Assembly: GCA_031291675.1 (NCBI GenBank)
Contig: JARLIO010000003.1
Location: 1 to 40,722 of the forward strand
Reading direction: 5' to 3'
DNA from: Azospirillaceae bacterium
GTDB taxonomy: Bacteria > Pseudomonadota > Alphaproteobacteria > Azospirillales > Azospirillaceae
DNA: 40,722 nt
Shown in pieces: positions 15,914 through 25,812 of the stretch. Position numbers and translations under genes: made by a program. Below the pieces are notes generated by a model. That model did not search any database and was not told the DNA's origin. It saw only the letters and a list, made by a program, of their open reading frames with translations. Numbering within the stretch: position 1 is the stretch's first letter; every line of letters begins with the position of its first letter.

Positions 15914-15942
15914 TTGCGGCGCCGGGCACGGGCGCCTATGGT
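15914..15942 (+). promoter_or_regulatory. Candidate promoter of RNase P RNA
   Basis: TTGCGG at 15914-15919, a 17-base spacer, then TATGGT at 15937-15942. Transcription would start about 7 bases later, at the predicted 5' end of the RNase P RNA. Confidence 0.6.
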
Positions 15943-15949
15943 CCCGGCC

Positions 15950-16363
<414 letters not shown>

Positions 16364-16747
16364 CTTCACACGATCGTGTTATGGGTTTTTATGGGTCTGC
16401 GCGCCCTCCGAAGCGGTCATGCTGCAGCGCAGCCCGAGTCGCGGACCCAATCGGGCGAGACCTGACTTAAAGAGGTAGGAACGCCTCCAGAACCCCACCG
16501 ATTTTGGATCGAGAGGGACCTCGAATCACCGTGTCTCGGCTGCACCGTCAACCGGAAATATTGAATGATGAAACAAACGTAAAATATTGAAATAGCTTAT
16601 ATCTTGATCCTGGGTATCGCGGCCTGGCCATTGACCTTCCACAAAAGCCCATGATATCCCATGGCAGTCCAATGCCGCCCCCTGCCGCCGCCCGCAAGCG
16701 GTTTCAGGGGCGCGTTTGGGAACGTCAATGGAGAGTTGTGGAAAGCG
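16364..16747. other. Leader and promoter region of the dcw cluster
   Basis: There is no supported gene. After the palindrome at 16368-16379 the region stays GC-rich until an AT-rich island at 16556-16606. That island holds the 10-base direct repeat AAATATTGAA at 16556-16565 and 16582-16591, 26 bases apart. It is the best place for the cluster promoter, though I found no -35/-10 pair with ideal spacing. TGGRA repeats next to mraZ are listed separately. Confidence 0.5.
16717..16742 (+). promoter_or_regulatory. Possible MraZ operator repeats
   Basis: TGGGA (16717), TGGAG (16729) and TGGAA (16739) are spaced 12 and 10 bases apart, directly upstream of the mraZ ATG. MraZ is known to bind TGGG-type repeats at about 10-base spacing ahead of its own gene. 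The match is imperfect, so the call is tentative. Confidence 0.35.
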
Positions 16748-17233
16748 ATGGCCGTTTTCCTGTCCACCTATGTGAACAAAGTTGACAGGAAGGGGCGTGT
16801 CTCCGTTCCCGCGTCGTTCCGTGCCGTTTTGGCGGAACAATCGGCCGGGGTCGCCGATGGCGTCATCGTGTTCCGCTCGCTGCAGCACCCCGCGCTGGAG
16901 GCCTGCAGCGAGAGGCACATGGAGGCGCTGGCCGAGGCGCTGGAAAAGGCCGATCTTGATGACGAGACCCGGGATCTCTGGGAAACCAATGTTTTCGCCG
17001 GCTCGGTGCTGTTGCCCATTGATGCCGAAGGCCGGGTCATCCTGCCTCAGGATCTCGCCGAATTCGCCGGGATCACCGAAAACGCCGCCTTCGTCGGCCG
17101 CAACAAAGTCTTTCAGATCTGGCAACCTGAAACCTTCCGGGCCCGTGCCGAACAGGCGCGAACCCAGGGGCGCAACGCGGGCCTGTCGCTCAGCTCCCTG
17201 ACCGCCGCCGCGCGACGGACACCGCAGCCATGA
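16748..17233 (+). CDS. mraZ: Transcriptional regulator MraZ
   Basis: 161 residues. Two SpoVT/AbrB-like swapped-hairpin domains are seen: VNKVDRKGRVSVPASFR at about residues 9-25 and DAEGRVILPQDLAEFAGI near residue 94. MraZ forms a ring and regulates the division and cell wall cluster from its first position. The ATG at 16748 begins the conserved MAVFLSTYVNK; an in-frame ATG at 16661 would add 29 unconserved residues. The ribosome binding site is weak (GGAAAG is 2 bases from the ATG), which may allow competition with operator binding. The stop overlaps rsmH by 4 bases. Confidence 0.93.
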   Translation: MAVFLSTYVNKVDRKGRVSVPASFRAVLAEQSAGVADGVIVFRSLQHPALEACSERHMEALAEALEKADLDDETRDLWETNVFAGSVLLPIDAEGRVILPQDLAEFAGITENAAFVGRNKVFQIWQPETFRARAEQARTQGRNAGLSLSSLTAAARRTPQP

Positions 17234-18252
17234 CCCAGCCCGTGCTCCCGCCCGATTCCGCGGCGTCGCCCGCGCTCCCGGCAGCCGCCGCTGATGTCGC
17301 CGCCCATCTGCCGGTGATGCGGGACGAGATCGTTGCCGCCCTGGCCCCGCGGGCCGGTGGTTGTTATGTCGACGGCACGTTCGGCGAAGGCGGCTACAGC
17401 CGCGCAATCGCCGCCGCCGCCGATTGCCAGGTCTGGGGTCTTGACCGCGACCCCCGGGCCGCGGCTTTCGCCGCGCGGCTGGGTCGCGAAACCCAGGGCC
17501 GGGTCGAATTCGTCGCCGGCTGCTTCGGCGCCATGGAGCCGCTGCTCCGGGAGCGCCATGTCGTGACCGTCGATGGCGTCGTCCTGGATCTCGGCGTGTC
17601 CTCACCCCAGATCGACCAGGCGGAGCGCGGCTTTTCGTTCCGCCTTGACGGCCCCCTGGACATGCGCATGGGCGACGACGGACCGACCGCGGCCGATGCC
17701 GTCAACACGTTACCCGAGGCCGAGCTGGCCCGTATTCTGTGGGAACTGGGCGATGAGCGTTTCTCGCGGCGCATCGCCCGCGCCATCGTCGAAACCCGGT
17801 TGACGACGCCCTATCAACGGACGCTGCAACTGGCGGAAACCGTTCGCCGTGTCGTCCCCCGCAGCCGGGACGGCATCGATCCGGCGACACGGACCTTTCA
17901 GGCCCTGCGCATTCACGTCAATGACGAGCTGGGCGAGCTGGATCGCGGCCTGGCCGCGGCCGAGCGCTTGCTGGCCCCTGGCGGCCGCCTGGTGGTTGTC
18001 AGTTTCCACTCGCTGGAAGATCGCCGGGTCAAGAGCTTCCTGCGGCAGCGGGCCCTGGTGGCGCCGGCACCGTCACGGCACGCCCCCCAGGCCGATGGCC
18101 CGGCCCGCGAACCCTCATTCCGTCTGATCACACAAAAACCCGCCGTCCCCGGCGCCCTCGAACTTTCCACCAACCCGCGCGCCCGGTCGGCGCGTCTGCG
18201 TGTCGCCGAACGAACCACCGCGCACGCCTGGCCTCATGAGGTAGCAGCATGA
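17230..18252 (+). CDS. rsmH: 16S rRNA m4C1402 methyltransferase RsmH
   Basis: 340 residues (older name MraW). The SAM-binding motif VDGTFGEGGYSRAI sits near residues 47-60. The LDLGVSSPQIDQAERGFSFR block, MRMG, LRIHVNDELGELDRGL and VSFHSLEDRRVK are all diagnostic. It adds the N4 methyl group at C1402 of 16S rRNA. The first 25 residues are a Pro/Ala-rich extension. ATGA overlaps exist at both ends, so it is firmly in the operon. Confidence 0.95.
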   Translation: MTQPVLPPDSAASPALPAAAADVAAHLPVMRDEIVAALAPRAGGCYVDGTFGEGGYSRAIAAAADCQVWGLDRDPRAAAFAARLGRETQGRVEFVAGCFGAMEPLLRERHVVTVDGVVLDLGVSSPQIDQAERGFSFRLDGPLDMRMGDDGPTAADAVNTLPEAELARILWELGDERFSRRIARAIVETRLTTPYQRTLQLAETVRRVVPRSRDGIDPATRTFQALRIHVNDELGELDRGLAAAERLLAPGGRLVVVSFHSLEDRRVKSFLRQRALVAPAPSRHAPQADGPAREPSFRLITQKPAVPGALELSTNPRARSARLRVAERTTAHAWPHEVAA

Positions 18253-18632
18253 TCGGCAAGTCATCCCTGATCTGGCTTGGATTGACGGCACTGGCCAGCG
18301 GCGTCCTGTTTCAGACCAGCTATCGGGTCCAGCATCTGGACCGCGAGTTGAGTCAGATCAACCAGCAGATCGTCGACGAACAAAGGGCGATCCGCGATTT
18401 CCGGGCCGAGTGGTCGTACCTCAACCAACCCGACCAGTTGGCCCGCCTGGCCCACGAACATCTGCTGCTGGGCCCCACGGCCGGCAGCCAGTTCGCGACC
18501 CTCGACCAGATCCCGCAGAGACAAGAGGACGCCTCGACCGTGGCCGCTGTGCCCCCGCCCGGCCACAAGCCGGGAAAGAGCCACGGTCTGATGGTCGCCA
18601 GCTATCCCGACGCGCATGAGACCCTGCAATGA
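18249..18632 (+). CDS. ftsL: Cell division protein FtsL
   Basis: 127 residues. One N-terminal hydrophobic helix (IWLGLTALASGVLFQTSY) is followed by a short coiled coil (LDRELSQINQQIVDEQRAI) and the FRAEWSYLNQPDQLARLA segment typical of FtsL. It is a bitopic protein that joins FtsQ/FtsB and activates FtsWI. The periplasmic tail of about 50 residues is poorly conserved and Pro-rich. ATGA overlaps link it to rsmH and ftsI. Confidence 0.88.
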   Translation: MIGKSSLIWLGLTALASGVLFQTSYRVQHLDRELSQINQQIVDEQRAIRDFRAEWSYLNQPDQLARLAHEHLLLGPTAGSQFATLDQIPQRQEDASTVAAVPPPGHKPGKSHGLMVASYPDAHETLQ

Positions 18633-20383
18633 CCGGCATCCCCCTGGACGAGTTCGGCATCGACGACCTTCGTGACTACCGGCGCTTCCTGCCGGCCACG
18701 GTGGCGCACGGCCGTCCCCAGGGACGTGAAATCCCGGCGCTGACACAGGGCCGGGCCCGGCTGGTGGTCACGGCGGCAATCTTCTGCGTCGCCGTGCTGG
18801 TGATCTGTGCCCGCCTGGTCGATGTCATGGTGTTGCAGGAGGCCACGGTCACCCGCTTGCCCCATGCCGCCAGCACCGCCTATCACGCCAGTCGCGCCGA
18901 TATCGTCGACCGCAACGGCGTCCTGCTGGCCACCTCACTGGCCACGGCGTCGCTTTATGCCGATCCCAAACTGATCTTGAATGTCGATGACGCGGTCAAC
19001 AAGCTGACCAGACTTTTCCCCGACCTCGATCGCGCTGAGCTGACCGAGAAACTGAAGAGCGACAAGCGTTTCGTCTGGATCAAGCGCAACCTGACACCGC
19101 ATCAGCATCAGCAGGTGTTCCGCCTGGGCCTGCCCGGTCTGGATTTCGAGAAGGAAGAGCGGCGGATTTTCCCGACCGGGTCACTGCTGGCCCATGTCGT
19201 CGGCCTGACCGGCGTCGATAATCACGGCATGGTCGGTATCGAGTCCAGCTACGACAAGACCCTGCGTGGTGGCATCGAGCCGCTGCATCTGTCGATTGAT
19301 GTCCGGTTGCAGCACATCATGCGCACCGAATTGCAGGCCTCGATCGATGAGTTCAAGGCCCTGGGCGGGGCCGGGATCATCATGGATGTCAACACCGGCG
19401 AGGTCCTGTCGCTGCTGTCGCTGCCGGATTTCGATCCGCAGAACAACAACGACATCCCTCCCGACGCGATGTTCAACCGCGCCACCCTGGGCACCTACGA
19501 ACTGGGCTCCGTGTTCAAGATCTTCAATTCGGCAATGGCGCTGGATTCCGGGAGGATCCATCTCGATGACACCTTCGACACCATCCATCCGATCCAGGCC
19601 GGCCGGCACACGATCAAGGACTATGAGAAGATGCATCGCTGGCTGTCGCTGGCCGAGATCTTCCAGTATTCTTCGAATATCGGCTCGGTTCGCATCGTCC
19701 AGCAAATGGGGATTCCCGCCCAGCGCGCCTTCCTGGACAAGGTCGGCCTGACCACGCCGTCGCCGATCGAACTGCCCGAAGTCGGGGCCCCGCAGGTCCC
19801 CAACCCCTGGCGCGAGGTCAATTCCTGGACGATCGCCTTCGGCCACGGTATCGCCGTCAGCCCCATGCAGCTCGCCGCGGCGGCGGCATCGACGATCAAT
19901 GGCGGCATCTATCATCCACCGACCCTGGTGCAGCGCGACCCGGCCCTGCCGGTGCCCGGCCATCGGGTGATCTCGCCGGAAACCTCGGACAAGATGCGCC
20001 GCCTGTTCCGCCTCGTCGTCACCAGCGGCACCGCCAGCTTTGCCAAGGTCCCCGGTTATGTCGTCGGCGGCAAGACCGGCACGGCCGACAAGGTTGTGGG
20101 CCATGGCTACGGCACCAAGGCCAATCGCACCACCTTTGTCGGGGTCTTCCCGATGAACAATCCGCGCTACCTGGTCCTGGCCCTGATTGACGAACCGCAC
20201 GCCGACGCGTCGACTCATGGGTTCGCCACCGCCGGATGGATCGCCGTCCCGGTGGTCGGCCGCGTCATCAAGCAGATGGGGCCTCTGGTCGGCATCGAAC
20301 CGGTTAACGAGGACTCCCCCGAGATCCACCAGGCGTTGGATATCAACGCCCGGCCACGGAGCATTGCCGGTGCGACTCCATGA
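18629..20383 (+). CDS. ftsI: Septal peptidoglycan transpeptidase FtsI (PBP3)
   Basis: 584 residues. There is an N-terminal cytoplasmic segment, one membrane anchor at about residues 43-69, a non-penicillin-binding domain (VDRNGVLLATS, GVDNHGMVGIE), then the transpeptidase domain. Its catalytic motifs are SVFK (Ser294 to Lys297), SSN (348-350) and KTG (482-484). It crosslinks septal peptidoglycan together with FtsW. The gene overlaps murE by 14 bases, the largest overlap in the cluster. Confidence 0.95.
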   Translation: MTGIPLDEFGIDDLRDYRRFLPATVAHGRPQGREIPALTQGRARLVVTAAIFCVAVLVICARLVDVMVLQEATVTRLPHAASTAYHASRADIVDRNGVLLATSLATASLYADPKLILNVDDAVNKLTRLFPDLDRAELTEKLKSDKRFVWIKRNLTPHQHQQVFRLGLPGLDFEKEERRIFPTGSLLAHVVGLTGVDNHGMVGIESSYDKTLRGGIEPLHLSIDVRLQHIMRTELQASIDEFKALGGAGIIMDVNTGEVLSLLSLPDFDPQNNNDIPPDAMFNRATLGTYELGSVFKIFNSAMALDSGRIHLDDTFDTIHPIQAGRHTIKDYEKMHRWLSLAEIFQYSSNIGSVRIVQQMGIPAQRAFLDKVGLTTPSPIELPEVGAPQVPNPWREVNSWTIAFGHGIAVSPMQLAAAAASTINGGIYHPPTLVQRDPALPVPGHRVISPETSDKMRRLFRLVVTSGTASFAKVPGYVVGGKTGTADKVVGHGYGTKANRTTFVGVFPMNNPRYLVLALIDEPHADASTHGFATAGWIAVPVVGRVIKQMGPLVGIEPVNEDSPEIHQALDINARPRSIAGATP

Positions 20384-21863
20384 CTTGACGGCCCGACCGG
20401 GCCCTGCCGACCGCGACCTGTCCGACGGCCCCGATCCCGAGATCGCGGGCCTGTCTGCTGATTCCAGGACCGTCGCGCCCGGGTTTCTGTTTGCCGCCCT
20501 GCCCGGCACCCGGATCGACGGCCGCACCTTCATTCCCGATGCGATCGCCCGCGGGGCTCGCGTGATCCTGGCTGCGCCGGGGACCTCCCTGCCCGCCCCG
20601 GCCGCCGGTACGGCACCGGTCACCCTGATCACCGATGATAATCCGCGGCTGTCCTTCGCCCGCATCGCCGCCCGCTTTTTTCCGGCACAACCGGCAACGA
20701 TCGCCGCGGTCACCGGAACCAATGGCAAGACCTCCACGGTCCAGTTCTGCCGCCAGCTCTGGGCCGCGCTGGGCTGCCAGGCCGGCGCGCTGGGTACGCT
20801 GGGCGTGACCGCGCCGGGTCTCGACCATTATGGCGCCTGGACCACGCCCGATCCGGTGATACTGCACCAGACCCTAGCGGAATTGAGCGCCCATGGCATC
20901 GACCATCTCGCGATGGAGGCTTCCAGCCATGGCCTCGACCAGTTTCGCCTTGATGGCGTCCGGATCCAGGTCGCGGGCTTCACCAACCTGTCGCGCGATC
21001 ATCTCGACTATCACGGCGACATGGACGCCTATTTCACCGCCAAGGCCGCGCTGTTCGACCGCATCCTGCCGTCGGGCGGTAGCGCGGTGTTGAATGCCGA
21101 CGTCCCGGAATTCACACGGTTGCGCGCCATCGCGATGCGCCGGGGCCAACAGGTGATCGATTATGGCGCGCAGGGTGAGGCGCTGGCCGTCGACGCCGTG
21201 ACCCCCGACAGCCATGGACAGCGCCTCACCCTGCGGGTGTTCGGCCGGCCTTATGACCTGCGCCTGCCGTTGGCCGGCCGGTTCCAGGCCTGGAACGTGC
21301 TGTGCGCCATCGGCCTGGCGATCGGCAGCGGTTCAGAGCCCGAGCGCGTGATCGAGGCCGCCGCCCATCTCGATGGCGTCCGCGGCCGGTTGGAACATGT
21401 CGCCCGGCACCCGGACGGGGCCCCGATCTATGTCGATTTCGCCCATACCCCCGATGCCCTGGAAAAAGTTCTGCAGGCCTTGCGGCCCCACGTCACGCGC
21501 GACCTCTCGGTTGTCTTTGGCTGCGGCGGCGACCGGGACCGCGGCAAGCGGCCGGTGATGGGAACCCTGGCGCAAACCCTGGCCGACCGGGTCATTGTCA
21601 CCGACGACAACCCCCGCACCGAGGACCCGGCCTCGGTCCGCGCCCAGGTCATGGCGGGATGCCCGGAGGCACGGGAGATCGGGGATCGTCACGCCGCGAT
21701 CCGCCAGGCGGTCCGGGAACTGGGTGCCGGCGACGTGCTGGTCATTGCCGGCAAGGGACACGAACAGGGCCAGATCGTCGGGTCCGAGATCCGGCCCTTT
21801 GACGATGCGGACGAGGCCCGCCGGGCCGTCGCCGCCATCATCGCCGAGCGGGGGGCGTCATGA
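20370..21863 (+). CDS. murE: UDP-MurNAc-tripeptide synthetase (meso-DAP adding) MurE
   Basis: 497 residues from a GTG at 20370 that lies inside the end of ftsI; CGGAG precedes it by 8 bases and the protein then starts RLHDL. The ATP loop is GTNGKTST. The DNPR motif at residues 413-416 marks enzymes that add meso-diaminopimelate, as expected for a Gram-negative. SADSRTV near the N-terminus is the UDP-binding segment, and ATG-type starts further upstream belong to the ftsI shadow frame. The stop overlaps murF by 4 bases. Confidence 0.94.
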   Translation: MRLHDLTARPGPADRDLSDGPDPEIAGLSADSRTVAPGFLFAALPGTRIDGRTFIPDAIARGARVILAAPGTSLPAPAAGTAPVTLITDDNPRLSFARIAARFFPAQPATIAAVTGTNGKTSTVQFCRQLWAALGCQAGALGTLGVTAPGLDHYGAWTTPDPVILHQTLAELSAHGIDHLAMEASSHGLDQFRLDGVRIQVAGFTNLSRDHLDYHGDMDAYFTAKAALFDRILPSGGSAVLNADVPEFTRLRAIAMRRGQQVIDYGAQGEALAVDAVTPDSHGQRLTLRVFGRPYDLRLPLAGRFQAWNVLCAIGLAIGSGSEPERVIEAAAHLDGVRGRLEHVARHPDGAPIYVDFAHTPDALEKVLQALRPHVTRDLSVVFGCGGDRDRGKRPVMGTLAQTLADRVIVTDDNPRTEDPASVRAQVMAGCPEAREIGDRHAAIRQAVRELGAGDVLVIAGKGHEQGQIVGSEIRPFDDADEARRAVAAIIAERGAS

Positions 21864-23332
21864 CCGATCAGCCAACGCCACCCGTGTCATCAACGCCGGT
21901 GCTGTGGAGCGCCGGCGAGGCCGCTGCGGCCACCAACGGCCGCGCCACCACCAACTGGGCGACGACCGGGGTCGCGATCGACAACCGGACCGTCCAGCCC
22001 GGTGACCTGTTCGTGGCGTTGCGCGGACCCAACCACGATGGCCACGATTTCGTTGCGGCCGCGCTGCGCGCCGGTGCCGCGGCGGCGATCGTGACGCACC
22101 GCCCCGCCGACATCGACGCCCAGGCGCCGCTGCTGATCGTTGAAGATACCTTCAGCGCGCTCCAGGATCTCGGCCGTGTCGGCCGACTGCGGGCCCGGGC
22201 CCGGATCATCGCCGTGACCGGCTCGGTCGGCAAGACCGGCACCAAGGAAGGGCTGCGCCATGTCCTGGCGGCGCAGAATTCAACCTATGCCAGCGCGGGC
22301 AATCTCAACAATCAATGGGGCGTCCCGCTCAGCCTGGCACGGCTGCCCGCCGATGTCGGCTATGGCGTGTTCGAGCTGGGGATGAACCATGCCGGCGAGA
22401 TCGGGCCGCTGGCCCGTCAGGTCCAGCCCGATATCGCGATCATCACGACGATCGAAGCGGTCCATCTCGAATTCTTCGCCTCGCTTGAAGCGATCGCCGA
22501 CGCCAAGGCCGAGATTTTCTCCGGCATGGAGGCTTCGGGCATTGCGATCCTGAACCGCGATACACCGCATTTCGGCCGTCTGGTCGCCGCGGCCCGGACC
22601 CAGGGGCTGCAACGGATCTGGAGCTTCGGCAGCCACGCCCGGGCCGATGCGCAGTTGATCGATTGCGAGATGAAACCGACGGGCAGCCGCGTCAAGGCGG
22701 TGGTCAAAGGACATCAACTTCAATATTGTCTCCCGCTTCCCGGCCGCCATTGGGTGCTCAACAGCCTTGCTGTTCTGCTTGCCGCCCATGCCGCCGGCGC
22801 CGACCTGGAAAAGGCGGCCCAAACGCTGGTTGATTTGCCCCCGGTCAAAGGACGGGGTACCCGGCGCCGCATTGCCGGCGCCAACGGAGTCTTTACGGTG
22901 ATTGACGAAAGTTACAATGCCAGCCCCGTCGCGGTCGCTGCCGCGTTGCAGGTCCTGGGTGGCATCGATCCGGATCCGGTTTCAGGATCCGGCCCGGCAG
23001 GGCGGCGGGTGGTCGTCCTCGGCGACATGCTGGAACTGGGTCCTCAGGCGGCGGCCTTGCACGCCGGGCTGCTGGAACCGCTGACGGCGGCGGCCCCCGA
23101 CCTGGTGTTCGCCTGCGGCGCAAACATGAAGCACCTGTTCGACCGTCTGCCGGCGTCCTGGCGCGGCCACTGGACCCCGACCAGCGCAGCGTTGGCACCG
23201 GCCGTCGCCGAGGCCGCGCGCGCCGGTGACGTCATCCTGGTCAAAGGTTCGCTCGGCAGCCGCATGAGCCTGATCGTTGATGCCCTGCTCGCCCTCGACA
23301 CCGCGGGAAAGGCAGGGCCCCATGCTCTATAA
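21860..23332 (+). CDS. murF: UDP-MurNAc-tripeptide:D-Ala-D-Ala ligase MurF
   Basis: 490 residues. The UDP-binding domain has [15 protein letters not shown], the ATP loop [11 protein letters not shown] is near residue 118, and the MurF-specific [26 protein letters not shown] and [11 protein letters not shown] follow. It adds D-Ala-D-Ala to complete the pentapeptide precursor in the cytoplasm. The 3' end overlaps mraY by 11 bases. Confidence 0.94.
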   Translation: MTDQPTPPVSSTPVLWSAGEAAAATNGRATTNWATTGVAIDNRTVQPGDLFVALRGPNHDGHDFVAAALRAGAAAAIVTHRPADIDAQAPLLIVEDTFSALQDLGRVGRLRARARIIAVTGSVGKTGTKEGLRHVLAAQNSTYASAGNLNNQWGVPLSLARLPADVGYGVFELGMNHAGEIGPLARQVQPDIAIITTIEAVHLEFFASLEAIADAKAEIFSGMEASGIAILNRDTPHFGRLVAAARTQGLQRIWSFGSHARADAQLIDCEMKPTGSRVKAVVKGHQLQYCLPLPGRHWVLNSLAVLLAAHAAGADLEKAAQTLVDLPPVKGRGTRRRIAGANGVFTVIDESYNASPVAVAAALQVLGGIDPDPVSGSGPAGRRVVVLGDMLELGPQAAALHAGLLEPLTAAAPDLVFACGANMKHLFDRLPASWRGHWTPTSAALAPAVAEAARAGDVILVKGSLGSRMSLIVDALLALDTAGKAGPHAL

Positions 23333-24407
23333 TCTGCTGTTTCCCCTGGCCGATGTCTTCAGCCCGTTCAACCTGTTTCGCTACATCACCTTCCGCACCG
23401 GCGGCGCCGTGATCACGGCGCTGATCATCAGCTTCGTGCTCGGGCCGCGCCTGATCCGCTGGCTCAAGAAGAAGCAGGGTGAGGGCCAGCCGATCCGCAG
23501 TGACGGTCCCGAGACCCATCACAAGAAAAAGGGCACGCCCACGATGGGCGGCCTGATGATCCTGATCGCGGTCACCATCAGCACCCTGCTGTGGGTCGAT
23601 CTGACCAACGGCTTCACCTGGGTCGTGCTGCTGGTTACGATCGGTTTCGGCATTATCGGCTTCGGCGACGACTATCTGAAGCTGACCCGGCGCAATACCC
23701 GCGGCCTGCCCGGCCGGTTGAAGCTGTTCTGGCAGGTCGCCATCAGCGTCGCCGCGGCCATCATCATCACCCAGATTTCGCATGGCCCCTCGTCAACCGG
23801 GCTGGCCGTGCCGTTCCTCAAGGACGCGCTGATCCCCCTGGGCTGGTTCTTCGTTCCGTTTGCCGCCTTCATCATGGTCGGATCGAGCAATGCGGTGAAC
23901 CTGACCGACGGTCTCGACGGCTTGGCCATCGTCCCGGTGATGATCGCCGCCGGCTGCTTCGGTCTGATCGCCTATCTGGTCGGCAACGCGATCTTCGCCA
24001 ACTATCTGCAAATTCTGCATGTCCCGGGCGCCGGTGAACTCGCGGTGTTCTGCGGGGCCCTGGTCGGCGCCGCGCTCGGCTTTCTCTGGTTCAACGCGCC
24101 GCCGGCCATGGTGTTCATGGGTGATACCGGGTCGCTGTCGATCGGCGGCGCCCTGGGCGCTGTCAGCGTCGCCACCAAGCACGAACTCGTGCTGGCGATC
24201 ATCGGCGGCCTGTTCGTGCTCGAAACCATCTCGGTGATCGTCCAGGTCGCATCCTACAAGCTGACCGGAAAGCGCGTGTTTCGAATGGCGCCTTTGCACC
24301 ATCACTTCGAGAAAAAAGGATGGGCGGAACCCACCGTCGTCATCCGGTTTTGGATTATTGCCAGCATCCTGGCCCTGGTCGGGCTCTCCACGTTGAAGTT
24401 GCGGTGA
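23322..24407 (+). CDS. mraY: Phospho-MurNAc-pentapeptide translocase MraY
   Basis: 361 residues with about ten membrane helices. [14 protein letters not shown] and the GFGDDYLK Asp pair are seen in the cytoplasmic loops. [22 protein letters not shown] and [12 protein letters not shown] (the triple His) are diagnostic. It transfers phospho-MurNAc-pentapeptide to undecaprenyl phosphate, giving lipid I. The ATG at 23322 begins MLYNLLFPL; murD begins 4 bases after the stop. Confidence 0.96.
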   Translation: MLYNLLFPLADVFSPFNLFRYITFRTGGAVITALIISFVLGPRLIRWLKKKQGEGQPIRSDGPETHHKKKGTPTMGGLMILIAVTISTLLWVDLTNGFTWVVLLVTIGFGIIGFGDDYLKLTRRNTRGLPGRLKLFWQVAISVAAAIIITQISHGPSSTGLAVPFLKDALIPLGWFFVPFAAFIMVGSSNAVNLTDGLDGLAIVPVMIAAGCFGLIAYLVGNAIFANYLQILHVPGAGELAVFCGALVGAALGFLWFNAPPAMVFMGDTGSLSIGGALGAVSVATKHELVLAIIGGLFVLETISVIVQVASYKLTGKRVFRMAPLHHHFEKKGWAEPTVVIRFWIIASILALVGLSTLKLR

Positions 24408-24411
24408 TATT

Positions 24412-25812
24412 GTGGTCGATCTTCGTCGTTTCACAGGACAGCGGATTGCCATTCTCGGGCTCGGTCGCACCGGCCTGGCTGCGGCCCGAGCCCTGACCCG
24501 GGCCGGGGCCGAGGTCCTGGCCTGGGATGATGCCGGCACCGCCCAGGCGGCGGCGACCGCTGCCGGCATCGCGCTGACCGATCTTGGTAAGGTCGCCGTC
24601 GCGGGCATCGACGCCTTGGTGCTGTCCCCCGGAATCCCCCACCGGTTTCCCCAACCGAACCCGACGGTGGCGCGGCTGCAACAAGCCGGCGTCCCGGTCA
24701 TCGGCGACATCGATCTGCTGTATCGTGCCGAGCCGGCGCCCCGCTATGTCGGCATCACCGGAACAAACGGCAAATCGACGACAACGACACTGATCGACCA
24801 TATTGTGGCCGGCACCGGGCGACCGCATGCCGTTGGCGGCAATCTTGGTCCCGCGGTGCTCGATTTTCCCAGCCTGCCCGACACGGGCGTCTATGTCATC
24901 GAGATGAGCAGCTATCAGCTCGAGTTGACACCGTCGGTCGCCTTCGACATCGCGGTTCTGCTCAATATCAGCCCCGATCATCTGGCCCGCCATGGCGGCA
25001 TGGACGGCTATGTCGCGGCCAAGAACCTGGTGTTCCGGCAGCCCGACGGAATCGAACCGCGGCTGCGAACGGCGGTGGTCGGGGTCGATGATCCCTGGTG
25101 CCGCACCCTGTGCGACGGCTTGCGTGCGACCGGCCGCTGGCGGGTGGTTCCGATTTCGGTCGAAACCGCGGTCCCGGGCGGCGTTTACGCGCCCGACGGC
25201 ATCCTGATCGACGACAGCGACGACACGGCCGAAACGATCTGCGATCTGCGCCCGTTTGCCCGCCTGCCCGGCCGCCACAACTGGCAGAACGCTGCGGCGG
25301 CCTATGTCGCGGCCCGCGCCCTGGGCATCGCCCGCGCCGATATCGTGGCGTCGCTGGAATCCTTCCCGGGACTGGAACATCGCCAACAGTGGCTCGCGAC
25401 CATCGACGGCGTCCGTTTCGTCAATGACAGCAAGGCGACCAACGCGGATGCCGCCGCCAAGGCCCTGGTCTGCTACGAGCCGATCTACTGGATCATCGGC
25501 GGGCGCGCCAAGGAAAGCGGCCTGGACGGTCTGGAGCCCTTCATGCCGCGGATCCGCCACGCTTTCCTGATCGGCGAGGCGACCGAACGTTTCGCCACGT
25601 GGCTCGACGGCAAGATCCCGTACAGCCGCTGTGGCGACCTGGCGACAGCAACCCGGGCGGCCTACGCCCTGGCGCGGCAGGAGCGGCTTGCCGGGGCCAC
25701 CGTGCTGTTGTCGCCGGCTTGCGCCTCCTGGGATCAGTTCCCCAATTTCGAGGTCCGTGGCGAAGCCTTTGCCGCCCATGTGCGAAACATCGCTGCGGGA
25801 GACGCCCCGTGA
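24412..25812 (+). CDS. murD: UDP-MurNAc-L-Ala:D-Glu ligase MurD
   Basis: 466 residues from a GTG start. A Rossmann-like N-terminus (IAILGLGRTGLAAARAL) precedes the ATP loop GITGTNGKSTTTTLI near residue 118. The YVIEMSSYQLELTP block, the NISPDHLARHG segment and the FVNDSKATNADAA segment are typical. It adds D-glutamate in the cytoplasm. No strong ribosome binding site is seen, which suggests translational coupling to mraY. It ends with a one-base overlap on the ftsW ATG. Confidence 0.94.
   Translation: MVDLRRFTGQRIAILGLGRTGLAAARALTRAGAEVLAWDDAGTAQAAATAAGIALTDLGKVAVAGIDALVLSPGIPHRFPQPNPTVARLQQAGVPVIGDIDLLYRAEPAPRYVGITGTNGKSTTTTLIDHIVAGTGRPHAVGGNLGPAVLDFPSLPDTGVYVIEMSSYQLELTPSVAFDIAVLLNISPDHLARHGGMDGYVAAKNLVFRQPDGIEPRLRTAVVGVDDPWCRTLCDGLRATGRWRVVPISVETAVPGGVYAPDGILIDDSDDTAETICDLRPFARLPGRHNWQNAAAAYVAARALGIARADIVASLESFPGLEHRQQWLATIDGVRFVNDSKATNADAAAKALVCYEPIYWIIGGRAKESGLDGLEPFMPRIRHAFLIGEATERFATWLDGKIPYSRCGDLATATRAAYALARQERLAGATVLLSPACASWDQFPNFEVRGEAFAAHVRNIAAGDAP

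Noticed and set aside
16364-16555. A tRNA or second small RNA after rnpB
   Set aside because: No cloverleaf, anticodon arm or T-loop sequence could be found.
16661-16747. Upstream in-frame ATG extending mraZ
   Set aside because: The 29 extra residues are not conserved in MraZ and overlap the presumed operator.
20370-20383. Frameshift at the ftsI-murE junction
   Set aside because: The 14-base overlap is explained by a GTG start with a CGGAG site 8 bases upstream; both proteins are complete.
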